Shown piece after piece: positions 12,683 through 26,637 of a stretch of 64,000 nucleotides of DNA. The stretch lies in the NCBI RefSeq assembly GCF_042186555.1, contig NC_133334.1, positions 209,760,832 through 209,824,831 on the forward strand. Reading direction: 5' to 3'. The notes under the pieces are model-generated. The model worked only from the letters and a program-made list of their open reading frames with translations, made no database searches and was not told where the DNA came from. A program made the translations under genes and the position numbers. How positions within the stretch are numbered: position 1 is the first letter of the stretch; each line of letters starts with the position of its first letter. The DNA is from Aquarana catesbeiana. Lineage: Eukaryota > Chordata > Amphibia > Anura > Ranidae.

Positions 12683-15600
12683 TTTTTAAAGCGCACCCAG
12701 CCCCGCGAGCTTGCGCAGCAAAGAGAACGCATACGGAAGTCGCGCCCAAATACGTAAACGGTGTTCAAATCACACATGTGAGGTATTGCCACAATCGCCA
12801 TAGCGAGAGCAATAATTCTAGTACTAGACCTCCTCGAACTCTAACCTGGTAACAGTTTTTTTTTTAAATGTCGCCTATGGAGATTTTTAGGTACCGTAGT
12901 TTGTCGCCATTCCACGAGTGTGCGCAATTTTTAAGCGCGACATGTTTGGTATTCATTTACTCGGCGTAACATCATCTTTCACATTATACAAAAAAAGAAA
13001 TGGGCTAACTTTGCGCTTTCGTTTTTTTTAAATTCATGAAAGTGTCTTTCCCCAAAAAGTTGCGTTTAAAAGACCACTGCACAAATACCGTGTGACATAA
13101 AATATTGCAACAATCGCCATTTTATTCTCTAGATTCTCTTCTAAAAAAAAATATACATACTGTTTGGGGGTTCTAAGTAATTTTAACTTGTAAACACCAA
13201 ATGTCAGAAACAGGCTTAGTCATGAAATGGTTAAATATCCACAAATTCACCTCCCAAGTGTCTGAAATCTCCTTTTGTGGCCAATTTGTTGACATTAAGA
13301 AGTCACATTTTGTGTGGCAGATACCTGCCTTACGACCACCTAAAGATTAAAAAGGAGAAGTATAGCCAAAGCTTGTTTGGCTGTATTTCTATGGATCACA
13401 TGCGTGTAATTCATTCTGCACTCCTGCGAACAGTTTTCAGCAGAGAGACTGAAGTCCGCTCTCTGCTGACATCACCAATGTCCATCCAGGCACCACGTCA
13501 TCCCGACCATGTAGTCTGGATAGGCCAGGGGCCTGGGCTGACACCCGGCTCAGCCTCAGCGAGCCACTGAGAGACTAAACCAGCCGCTCCGCCCCCTCCA
13601 CAGCTCAGCGATCCAGTGAGAGAGGAGGCAGAAGAGCAGAGAGCTGTGTCCGACAGTCTGCAGCTCTCTGCTCATGGAGCTCTGAAAACCGAGCGAACGG
13701 CGATGTTCCATCTCTCGGTTTTAAGTGTAGAGGCGCCGGGGACATCGGACCAATGCTGCATCCACGAGGCAAGTATAAATATGGAAAAATAAAATTTTTA
13801 AAAATCTTTTACTTCCCCTTTAAAGTGGTTTTAAAAGGCAAGGGTTTTATCCTGATGTATTCCATGCATTAGGATAAAAATGCCTTCTGTGTGCAGCAGT
13901 TCCCCCCTAATACTTACCTAAGCCCCATCTCTATCCAGGGATGTCCACGAGTACCTCACCATCTGGGACTCTGATTGGCTCCTGCTGCTGTAAAAGTCAG
14001 TCAGTCAGGAGAGAGGGGGCGGGGCCGAGCCAAAGCTCCATGTCTGAATGGACACACGGAGCTGCAGCTTAGCTCGGGTGCTCCCATAGCAAGCTGCTTG
14101 CTGTGGGGGCACTCAAAAGGAGGGTTTTGTACATTACAGCACAAAAAAGTATCATTGTGCCAAGAATATAAAAATTAAAGGGGACCTGTACTGTGGAAGC
14201 TGTCCTAAAAAACAAAACAAAAAAAAAATTAAAAAATAAAAAACCCCCACCAACAAGTTACTGATTTACCATGCCTTGTTCCTCATGGTGTCTCTGGTGA
14301 GGCAGCCATCTTGGTAGATAAGCAAGGCTTTGCATCCTCATGTTGCCGCTGGTGCAGAGGAGCAGATGGCAGACAAGAGTGCAGAGGAAGAATGAATGCT
14401 GGCAGACGTGCAAGGGGTCCCAGGAGCAGGATACAGATGGGGAACATAATCACAGAAGCAGGCTCAGGATCACAGGCACAAGGTACAGACTAAAGTTCAC
14501 TGGCAAACAAGCCTAGATGCAAGCTGGGGTTGACTTGGAACACAAGGCTGGAATCACTGGCAACACTGGGGAATGAAGGGGATCACTGGAGGAACACAGG
14601 AGCTGGGCACACAGGGTACACTAGAGGTCACGGAGACACAGCACAGTGAGGCAATAAACCTTTCGCTGCCCTCCCCGGTAATGTGTGCTCCCGCTCACCC
14701 ATCTGTGGGCCAGGCATAGCGGGCGCTGAGCTGATACAGCCGCTCTCCTCCCCTTCTTGTTGCTGGGGAGGAAAGCATTGTGTTTGATGCCACTTGCTGG
14801 TCCACCTGACAGTTTTCCCGGCCAGTATGGCTGGGAAATAATGTAATGCATTACATTCGGTGGAGCACAAGGGAGATATCCAGGGTCTTTTAGACCGCAT
14901 AGGTCTCATTAAAGAGAATCAGTTGCCAAAAAATTATCTTATAGTAAAAGTAGTTATTTAAAAAAAAAAAAAAAAGTATAACCCCCCCCATATATACGCA
15001 TGCGTCAGGGTGGATTGCGATACACGTTACATATTGCCACATACGCTGGAGTGAGAGCAATATTTCTAGCACCTCCTCCAGAACAATGGATGAATGCCTA
15101 TAGGGGGCTTTTAAAGCAATGCACATATTTAGGGTACTGAAGTTTGTCGCCATTTCTTGGGCACATACAGATTTTAGGTTTGGCATGTTGGGTATCCATT
15201 TACTTTTTGAAACCTCATCTTTTATATTTTACCAAAAAAATTAGGTAAATTTATTGTGTATGTGTGCCCTAAAATTAACTTTAGTGAATTTTTTGCTCAA
15301 ATTTTACTGAAACCTTTGCGGTAATATTGTGCAACATAACAAAATTGGAGCTACTACCATTTTATTCTCTAGGGTCTCTGCTTTCAGGAAATATATGCTT
15401 TAGGGGTTTTATGCAATATTCAAACCTAAAATTATTTTTTAAACATATTTGCAAAAAAAGGCTATAGCAGCAAAGGGGGTTAAGGAAATATTGGCAAAAG
15501 CGCTAGGGAACACAGGGTCACAGGTTCTTAACATGTGGACACACTGTTCGAACACTGAGAAACTGACATGCTAGCCCTTTAAGACAGTGCTTTGGCATGA

Positions 15601-15787
15601 CTGCAGTGCCAGAGGAATCAGGAAGCCACCAGTTGCACACAGAGGGAAAGACTTGACGCTGGAGCTTGGAACAGGTGAATGCGACAGTGTCTTAGATTAT
15701 CACATAACACGTACCTAGGCACAGTCACATGTCTAAAAGTGCATTGCTGTTCCAGGTAAAAAAAAAAAAAAAAAAAAAAGGGAGATC

Positions 15788-15878
<91 letters not shown>

Positions 15879-18800
15879 TGATACATCTATCTTATCAGAA
15901 TTCTTCTCTGGCAACAGAAGTTTGAGAGGTCAGAAACATTCCTCCCATCTCTGCTTACACTGTCAAGTCTGTCAATGTACCCACATTACAGCAGGGAGGG
16001 CTTTAATTTCACACCCAAATTTGGGGTCTCCCAGAATACACAAGAGAAATGTAAAATTACTAACATTTTGTGGTCCCTGCGATCACCCAGTTATTATGCC
16101 TTTTTTGTATACCATCTTTTGTCATAAGAGCTTGATTTAAAATAACCTCTTGCGGACCGTCCACTATGTACTGTGGATGGGTGGCCCATGCAGACAAATC
16201 GACGTACACATCCGTTGCTTCCTGCTTTAGGATTCCCATGTGCCCCCCACTGTGATTGTACACAGTGGGAGTCTGTCAGCAAGTCCCAGCCAATGATTCA
16301 TGGACGGGACAGGCTGATCAGCTGTGTACAACCACAGCCCAGAGCTCTGTGTTAACAATCAACACAGGACTCTGTACAGAGGGAATGATCGCTCCATTTC
16401 TTATCCCTGAAAAGCAGGGATAAGAAACATACACATTGTTTGGCACACATTTAACCCCTTGATTGCCCTAGATGTTAACCCCTTCCCAGCCAGCGTCATT
16501 AGTACAGTGACAGTGTATAATATGATCACTGTATTAGTGTCACTGGTGATACATTTTGGACAAAATTCATGAAGAAATTAGATTTTTTTTTTTTTATTGG
16601 ATATGCTTTATAGCAGAAAGTAAAATGATTTTTTCCCCCTTCAAAATGTTTGGTCTTTTCGTTTAGATAGCAAAAAAAATTAAAAATCCAGTGGTGATCA
16701 ATTACCACCAAAAGTACAGCATTGCATGACCGCACAAATACCAATTACAGTAGCACAGTGCTAAATAGCAAAAAATGGCTTGGTCAAGAATGGGATAAAA
16801 CCTTCCGGAGCTGAAGTGGTTAAGTTGTGCAAATTAGTTATTTTATTGGCACACTAATAAACTTCTGGTGTATTCTCAGCTAATTAAGCGATGTGGAAAC
16901 CATACTTACCTTTCTTAAAATAGTGCAGATAGACACAGTCCGTTTCTCTTCCTCTACACCACCAGCTTCTGTCTCCTTTAGCAGTAACACAGCTTTCTTC
17001 TGTCCTGCATCTCCATTTTCCTCTCCTAAAGGAGTAAATATACAGTGTGATGCAATGGTGATGCATTTAACAAAATGGTTTCTCTGTATAGCTTTAAAAA
17101 AAAAAAAAAAAAATGGACATCAAACCTGGATGTAACAATTCTGTTTTAGTCTCCATTTCATAACTCTTTGGACTGTTTGTGTTGGATTTAGAGAGATAAT
17201 ACTGTGCAAAATCCTATGGAAAAAAAAAAAAAAAAAATAAGATAAAGATGAAATACACGGAATCAAAAATTCCATGACAGAGCATCCAAATCCACAGATA
17301 GTAGCACTTACTAGACGAGGAAGCAGAAGGTAGCATATGATTGAAATGGAAGTTCCAACACAAGGGGTGATGAAATAACCCAGAGCAACAGTCTCAATAT
17401 CAGCACCACCTAAAGGGTGTAGGAATAAGGCAGGGAAGGAAACAAGTTTAGAGCCTAAAGTGATATATAAAGACACATGTACATTGATAGTCACATATTA
17501 AGCAATCAGATCAAGAAATAAAAGGATATCTAAACAAAATTGCAGCTTACCAGTCCTTAGATGTGATGGCTACATTGTAGTTTTAAAGACTAAGAACATT
17601 TTCAGCAAGTACAGACCATACCTGCTAGTATTACCAGAAATGCAGTGTCCTTGGCGCTTCCTGTGAGCTGAACTGAAATCCCAATCAGTATTCTCTTCCT
17701 TCCAAGCTACCTTCTTTAAACTACTAATTCCCTTGTCCCCATGTAATGGAAATGAAGAGGAAGACATGTTTGTCACTAGACTGCCATCACAATTTGGACT
17801 ACAACCATGGCTCCCTCTGCAGGTACTGTGGAGTGAATGAGTGAAGCCATGTGTTTTTCACAGGATTACTAGGTGAAAAACAGCCTGAAAAAAAATTCAG
17901 CTGCCACATCTAAGGTCTGGTAAGTTGCAATATATAACCTTTTTATTTATGTGTTTTGATAGGCTATAAGACTAGGTAATGAAATGTGGCTCTGAAAAAA
18001 AAAAATAAATCATTTGAGTTATACGAAAAGAATTAATTTGATTTGCAAGTGCTCTGTAAACCATTGCTATCCATTATTTTAATGCAATGCTAGAGTCCAT
18101 ACACAATGACACTTTAGTAAGTGGACTTGATTTACTAAAGGATAAGAATGTTCACTTCTGTTAAATTAGAGTGGAACTCTCTCAGCTCTGAGTCCAGTGC
18201 AGCACATCTTCTCAGTTGCATAATGGAGGTTGTCTTCTATCCTCCTACCTGTGGGTCCAGGCTGCCATGGACACATCACACAGCGTGGGCTCACAGTAAT
18301 CCTGGAGGAGGGCTGGGGAGAAGTTAGAGTTCCACTTTAAGGGCTGGTTCCCACTGGTGCGATGTCCGACATTGCATCAAGATTCGCACCGCACATCACA
18401 TATGATCTCTGTGTGATGCGATTACAGCCATATAGATTGTACAGCTGAATTCGCATTGTATTCGGACCAAATTCGCACAAGACCCTTTTTTTGGTACACA
18501 GCAGAATCGGATTGCATGGGTGCTTACACCTATGTGATCCGATTCCTGTCCGAATTTGCAGTTCACACTGCGATATGCAAACTGATTTGGGGGTGTCATT
18601 AACTTTTAATTGACACTCCCAGAAGTTCGCATAGGGCAGTGTGAACTGCCGCCACGAGACATGCGATGTGGGAACCCGCAGTGGATTCTCAGGATTCCAG
18701 CATTGCTGCAGTGTGAACCGAGCCTTCAGGATAAATTCACCTTTGGGAATGTCACCTGCTTTACCTGTTTTTAGGGTGTAAAAATTTAACCTGTTCCTGC

Positions 18801-20218
18801 AGCCTCTCCCCAAACCCCCTTGTAATTGTGATAGTGGCCAAGCTGAAGACTTGCAGTTCTCAATTAACAACCAGGGCGCTGATGAGCACGGTAGGTAGTT
18901 CATTGATGTTTCCTGTCATTTAGTAACTGTCTGCCTGTACGAGGTATGGGCAAACAGCTACACAGTCTGCAGGAGCCTGAGACTGCACCCACAATCTGCT
19001 GATCACGGGTGCAAAGCTTTATGGGCTCCTAATAAAAATAAAATCCAAATTTTTTTTTTACCTGCAAAAAGATGTGCATTTTTTAAAATTTTATTTAGAA
19101 AGGTGAACTTATCCTTTAAGCTGGAATTTCTTTATTTTGTCTCCTGCAAATAGTCGAGTTGGTTCAAGTAATCTTTCTACACCTCTAGACCAGAATGATG
19201 TAGTTGCAGTACATAACTGCACACATGTTAATATGCTTTATGTTGTGCAATAACCTGCACTGTAGTAGGGCAGCCTCTTCATTTTGTGGAATGTCAATAC
19301 ACTACAATAGACCTTTTAAACGCACCTGCATCTTTGGTTGTGGTACCTCAAAGTCTGGAGTGTGTTTAAGGTGAAACCACCCAGTTCAACACCTGTGTAT
19401 TTGGACTAATTGTTATTTTTAGTGCCAATTAAAAAGATATGAAAGGAAAACCACTGTAACCATTTTCCAGTTTATATACATGAAATGAGTGTGCAATTTG
19501 CTCTGCTATAACTACACTTAAAACTTTGTAAAACTACTGTCTACTATAGAAAATCTGATCATTTCACAGATCGACCTAAGCTAATATGCTCAACATCCTG
19601 CAACTCTGTCCTCTTCAGCTAAGGAGTTAAAAGTCAGACATCTATATGAAATATAGCTGGCCCATGTTACAAATTACATGGTTTCTATCTAGACTAAAGC
19701 CTACCACACATTACAATCCCTGTAAATCTTTTATATTTCTCAAAACTATGTAATGAGGCCCTACCTAAACTACCCATTCAGTGTGAATCCGATCAGGCAA
19801 GGCGCTTGTAGAATATAGTTGTTGGTAGATGTAAAGGAGTTTGTACATTCAAATTGTAAGGAATGGTGATCTTTAGGATGGCCATAGAACAGAGTTTCAA
19901 AGCTGCTATCTAGGTACTGCTAGGGTGCTGTAACAGGAACTGTGATAGAGTGCAATATATGCGTAGCTGGTGTTGAACAGAATAGCAACAGGAATAGTGG
20001 GGGCACCATAAACTATAATGCACATAAGGTGATTACAAACACTGCATAATACTTACTTGACATGGACAGAATCATAGCCAGAGCAGCAAACATTCCAGCC
20101 ATTCCTTGACCACTGAGGAACATGCTGCTATACTGCTGAGGGAAGAGAGTCAGAAGTCCAAACAGACTGCCTTGTAGAATTGCACAAAAGGCTGCAGTGT
20201 TGATGAAAGGGATCGGAG

Positions 20219-20252
<34 letters not shown>

Positions 20253-23004
20253 GGAGGAGAAATAGGGAGAATGCAATTAGATTATATCCAAAATAAGGTA
20301 CAATTAATTAGAAGTAAACCTGTGCCCAGACTATACGTGCTATATGGTTTAAAATATTCAGAACAAGCAATAAAAGCACTTTAACACCTTCCTGCCAGGC
20401 CTATCGCAGATTGACGGCAGGGCGGGTCTTTTGTCCTCCTGAGTGGAAGTCATATGACATCCTCTGAGAAGGTGCCAATCTGTGACAAGCTGTGTCCACT
20501 GGACACAACTGATGACGGATCACTATACAAGCCCATTGCCAGTATCATGTGATCGCTGTGACCAATCACAGCAGATCACATAACAATTGTAAACAATGGA
20601 TGGCTCTCTTTCATGCCTCAGCTTTGATACTCAAGCAGTATCAAAAACGCACTGAATCATCAGAGCATTCCCTGCTCTGCCAGGCGGAGTGTGTTTTAAG
20701 AGGAGATTTTGAGCTGTAAAACTCTTACTTCAGTAAATGCGGCTAACCTGTGTTTTTGATCCCATAACTTGTGTTTTGTTGCTAAAACACGGCAAAAAGC
20801 GAATGCAAAAAAGTGGAAAAAACTCATGTTTTTAATGCAGCAATGCTACTGGCAATTTTATAACGTCCAGTGTGCATGAGGCCTAAGCGCTAGGAATGGG
20901 AACCCAATATTAGCACTAGGAACAATAAGCCTGATAGAGGGCAAGAAAAGGTTTGTCTTCCAGCAATTAGAGCACATGAAGGCCTGCAGACTCTCACAAT
21001 CCCATGGAGAGGAACACTGAAGCTGAACAAGTGTCCTGTCTGCTGATACTCTGAAATTTCAGAGGGAAATGGTGTTATCAGCATTCAGCTGATAGAGAAG
21101 GTGTTGATAATGGCACCAAAAAACGCATTGCGATTCTGTCACGATTTTACAAGTTACTGTGCTTATAGTGTGTTTTTCATAGGTCATTTGACTCAAAAAC
21201 TTAACAGGTGTGTTAATGATGTGTTCTTGCTGCATTTTCAATACATTTGAACTGGGAGGTGCGTTTTTTTTTTTTGAAACTGACCAAAAATGCACCAAGT
21301 TAGATTTTTTTAACACCACAATGGAAGCCCAACAGACCAGTGTGCAGACATACATAGAATTTAAAAGGGGTGCCAAGAAAGGCCGACAATAAATTCCTAT
21401 TTAAAGTTGATGATATTAAATTAAAAAGTCGAATACAATTATATATAAAAATCTTTTTAAAAACTGTAAATGTTTGGTTTTCGGCCAAGTGCATCCTGCA
21501 TTTTTGGTTTCGGCACCAAAATTTCCATTCAGTGCACGCTACCTATAAGAGAGAGTAAAATAGTTCCTTATGGGAAGGAGGGAGGCACACTCACATGCAT
21601 GACCTTCACAGTTTACAGCGAGAAACATTGGATGCAGTGAGCCAGAGGCAATAGCAAAGAAAACAGTGTGGAGTACAAAAGATACAATCAATGCAATAAT
21701 AGTGGAAGTTTAGGAAGTGGATACACATGTAAGGCCCCTTTTCAAACAATCGGCCCGATCAGATCCGCCTGTCCGTTTTTCAGGCGGATCCAAGTGGGCC
21801 ACCCATTGACTTCTATGGGCAGGCGGTTGTCAGCGGAGATGTGTCCGTTAACCCCCCCGCCTGCCATCCAATCCGTTAAGATCCGCTGAAAACGGACGGC
21901 TGGTGATACGCTCCCCATCTGTCCAGCGGATTGGATGAAAAACGGACAGGCAGTCCATTTTCAGCCGATCTCCCCATAGAGGACAGCGGGGCTCTGACAG
22001 GTCCATCTCTGCACAGTGAGCGGAGACAGACCTGTCATCCCTCTGCTCAGCGGGGATCAACGGAGCGATCCCCTGCTGAGCTAGCGGAGTCCGTGCAACG
22101 GATCCGCCTCATGTGAAAAGGTCCTTAGAATGAGAATACTCACAGGATCAGACATAAGGAAGGCTATAATTCCCATCTTGGTTTGATTCTGGCCAATAGC
22201 ACTGTTCAATCTATCTTCCAAAAATAGAAAGAGTATGGCCCAACTGCAAACCTAAACTGACAGGCCGGGCAAGGACAGCATTAATCAGAGAAGCAGCCAA
22301 GAGGCCCATGGTAACTCTGGAGGAGCTGCAGAGTCACAGTTTAGGTGGGAGAATTTGTCCACAGGACAACTATTAGTTGTGCACTCCACAAATCTGGCCT
22401 CTATGGAAGAATGGCAAGAAGAAAGCCATTGTTGAAAGAAAGCCATAAGAAATTTTTTTTTTTTTTTTTAAATGGTTACCTAAAACCTAGGAAATCGTAA
22501 CTTTGAGTTCAGTTTTCTTTTAATGCATGGCATAGTCTGTAATGTCACCATGTACAATGCTGTATTAACCACTTGCCGACCACCACACGCCGATTTAAGT
22601 CGGCAGAGTGGCGCACAGGTACGTCCCCTTCAAGAAGTGGTGCTGCGGGTGCGTGCACCTGCCGGTCTCTGCGCCCACGGGTCCTGCGGACTCGATGCTT
22701 TTGTAAACAAAGCATTTCCCCGTTCTGCTTAGTCTGCTAGTGACAGGACAGAGATCACTGCTCTGTCATTGAGAGCAGTGATCGCTGTCATGTGAGGTGC
22801 CGCCCCCCCCAGTTAGAATCACTCCCTAGGACACGCTTAACCCCTTCACTGCCAGTGTCATTTACACAGTAATTAATGCATTTTTATAGCACTGTTCGCT
22901 GTATAAATGATAATGGTCCCAAAATAGTGTCAAAAGTGTCCGATCTGTCCGCCATAATGTCGCAGTCCCGAAAAAAATTTTTATAAATTTTTGCAGATCG
23001 CCGC

Positions 23005-23043
<39 letters not shown>

Positions 23044-23491
23044 CACATACATACATACACACTATAAAATTATCCCCTATTTTGTAGACGCTATAAATTT
23101 TGTGCAAATCAATATATGCTTATTGCAATTTTAAAAGTTAAAGCGACGCAGTGCCGAATTGCAAAAGTGCTCTGGTCAGGAAGGGGGTAAATTCTTCCGG
23201 GGCTGAAGTGGTTAAACTCCACAGCACCCAAGTTTTCTTTATGTGCAAATTGTTTATTCAGAAATTAGCAGTTCACTTTTATCTGCAACTTGGCTTAACC
23301 TTTCAGTTGGTATAGATATACCATGTCAGTTAGGCATTAACAAATTATGCTACCAATTGGTCCCCCAACAGTCATTTACATGCAAAACACACATACGTTT
23401 ACGTGACCTATCAACTGCTTTAGACTTGAAATCGTAAATTGCAAAGATGAATTTTTTCCCGATGCTGGAGAATGCAGTGGCAGCAAAGTAA

Positions 23492-23585
<94 letters not shown>

Positions 23586-26500
23586 TTATTCTCTAAATAA
23601 AATCTCCAGTGATATCAAATTATGTTCAAATAAATCAATCTATATAGTGCCTCGTTTCCACTGAGTGGATCGGTACGCTATTTTGGGTGTTTCCATTATG
23701 AAAGCGGCCCATACAACCGAACCGTTCCATTCAGGGTCCTGCTTCAGATGTGGGGCCATAGAAAATGGAACGGTTCGGTTAGGGCAGAGCTACGATACAT
23801 TCCACTGATTGGCTGACAGAAAACCCTCTGCTCTGCTATGCTGAGGCATTTTTTCTAAACCCTGTATGGCCCCTTGTGGTCCCACTTGCAGTGGAAACGC
23901 TCACCAGAATAGAATTGACCATTCTAGGCCATTCAAACTGTACCAACCCGAACCGATCCGCTCAGTGGAAACGAGGCATAAGGTGTTCTATTAGCATTGA
24001 TATGCAGAAACTTTTCGGCCTTGAATTATTGTGATTTCAATTCACCACTGTGTTCATTGTGTCTTCAGCGGATAATATGTGCATACCTTCACCAGCCGTT
24101 ATACCTGTTCACCTCATACATGAGTCAGGAAGACGCAAAAACAATTCCTTTCAGCTATGGTCTCCTCTCTTCCACATCCGACCAGCTACTCTGTATCCAC
24201 TTTACAATCAGTAACCTCCCAGGGGGATCACAAGGAAGATCTCCCACATACACTGCCCCACTGCTTTTCTCCTTCCTCCACACCAGTGTTATTACTCGGT
24301 GTTCCTCATAGGATATGGCTCCACATTCGTGCAATAATTTCATGCAAATGAGCTTTCGCAATAGATTTGTATATATAAGCTTCTATTGAGAAAGCCCAAT
24401 CAGAGGGCAATACGCGTGTAGAGGGGAGGAGCAGAGCCTGTGACATCACGCAGCCACAGTGGTGAGCAGGCGGACGCATTTGTATTGTACAGAGCTGGTT
24501 TTAACCACTTGCCGACCGCCTCACGCTGATATACGTCAGCAGAATGGCACTGGCAGGCAGAATCACGTACCTGTACGTGATCTGCCTCCCGCGGGCGGGG
24601 GGTCTGATCGGACCTCCCCGCCCGAGGCGGTCGGCTTGTGTCTGGGAGCGATGAGAAGCGAAGGGGAGACCATCCATTCGTGCCCCCCCCTCACGATCGC
24701 TCCCAGCCAATCAGCTTCTTCCTCTGCTGCTGTATGCTAAACAGCAGCAAAGGAAATTATGTCATCTCTCCTCGGCTCGGTATTTTCCGTTCCGGCGCCG
24801 AGGAGAGAAGACATCGATGTGAGTGCACAAACACTACACACTCAGTAGAACATGCCAGGCACACATTACACCCCCGATCACCCCCCCCCCCCCTCACACT
24901 GACACCAAGCAGTTTTTTTTTTTTTTCTCTGATTACTGCCATTGTTGTCAGTTTGTGACAGTTAGTGTGGTAGGGCAGTTAGTGTTAGCCCCCTTTAGGT
25001 CTAGGGTACCCCCCTAACAACGTTTTAACCTCTTGATCACCCCCCGTCGCCAGTGTCACTAAGCAATTATTTTTCTGATCGCTGTATTAGCGTCACTGGT
25101 GACGCTAGTTAGGGAGGTAAATATTTAGGTTCGCCGTCAGCGTTTTATAGCGTCAGGGACCCCCATATACTACCTAACAAATGTTTTAACCCCTTGATTG
25201 CCCCCTAGTTAACCCTTTCACCAGTGATCACCGTATAACCGTTACGGGTGACGCTGGTTAGTTCGTTTATTTTTTATAGTGTCAGGGCACCCGCCGTTTA
25301 TTACCGAATAAAGGTTTAGCCCCCTGATCGCCCGGCGGTGATATGCGTCGCCCCAGGCAGCGTCAGATTAGCGCCAGTACCGCTAACACCCACGCATGCA
25401 ACATACGCCTCCCTTAGTGGTATAGTGTCTGAACGGATCAATATCTGATCAGATCTATACTAGCGTCCCCAGCAGTTTAGGGTTCCCAAAAACGCAGTGT
25501 TAGCGGGATCAGCCCAGATACCTGCTAGCACCTGCGTTTTGCCCCTCCGTCTGGCCCATCCCAGCCCACCCAAGTGCAGTATCGATCGATCACTGTCACT
25601 TACAAAACACTAAACGGTAACTGCAGCATTCGCAGAGTCGGGCCTGATCCCTGCGATCGCTAACAGTTTTTTTGGTAGCGTTTTGGTGAACTGGCAAGCA
25701 CTAGCCCCAAGCAGCGTCATTTTAGCGCCAGTACCGCTAACCCCCCGTGCACGCACCGTACACCTCCCTTAGTGGTATGGTATCTGAAGGGATCAATATC
25801 TGATCCGATTAGATCTATACTAGCGCCCCCAGCAGTTTAGGGTTCCCAAAAACACATTGCTAGCGGGATCAGCCCAGATACCTGCTAGCACCTGCATTTT
25901 GCCCCTCCGCCCAGCCCCCCCAAGTGCAGTATCGATCGATCACTGACACTTACAAAACACTAAACACATAACTGCAGCGTTCGCAGAGTCAGGACTGATC
26001 CCTGCGATCGCGAACAGTTTTTTTGGTAGCATTTTGGTGAACTGGCAAGCACCAGTGGCCTAGTACACCCCGGTCATAGTCAAACCAGCACTGTAGTAAC
26101 ACTTGGTGACGTGGCGAGTCCCATAAGTGCAGTTCAAGCTGGTGAGGTGGCAAGCACAAGTAGTGTCCCGCTGCCACCAAGAAGAAGACAAACACAGGCC
26201 CGTCGTGCCCATAATGCCCTTCCTGCTGCATTCGCCAATCCTAATTGGGAACCCACCACTTCGGCAGCACCCGTACTTCCCCCTATTCACATCCCCAACC
26301 AAATGCAGTCGGCTGCATGAGAGGCATTTTTATGTCCTCCCGAGTACCCCTACCCAACGAACCCCCCAAAAAAGATGTCATGTCTGCAGCAAGCGCGGAT
26401 ATAGGCGTGACACCCGCTATTATTGTCCCTTCTGTCCTGACAATCCTGGTCTTTGCACTGGTGAATGTTTTGAACGCTACCATGCACTAGTTGAGTATTA

Positions 26501-26606
26501 GCGTAGGGTACAGCACTGCACAGACTAGGCACACTTTCACAGGGTCTCCCAAGATGCCATCGCATTTTGAGAGACCCAAACCTAGAACCGGTTACAGTTC
26601 CAAAAA

Positions 26607-26637
<31 letters not shown>

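Larger units (their letters stand above)
11697..13234. mobile_element. TTAA-bounded repeat with an internal tandem duplication
   Basis: TTAA occurs at 11697-11700 and 13231-13234 next to partly inverted ends (CCCTTCACCC and CATGAAATGG). Inside, a unit of about 430 bp occurs twice (about 11805-12215 and 12220-12650), each starting with a GCGG..GTC..GGGATTACAACC-type motif and closing with a perfect or near-perfect hairpin. Inverted and nested relatives are at 57645-59289 and 26829-27946. Confidence 0.65.

Noticed and set aside
15618..15914. Frame of 98 codons with tyrosine-isoleucine repeats
   Set aside because: It is the translation of a TA microsatellite.
18337..18903. Minus-strand frame of 188 codons
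   Set aside because: It lies mainly in a MITE (18338-18726), has no recognisable domain and no splice context in slc29a2.
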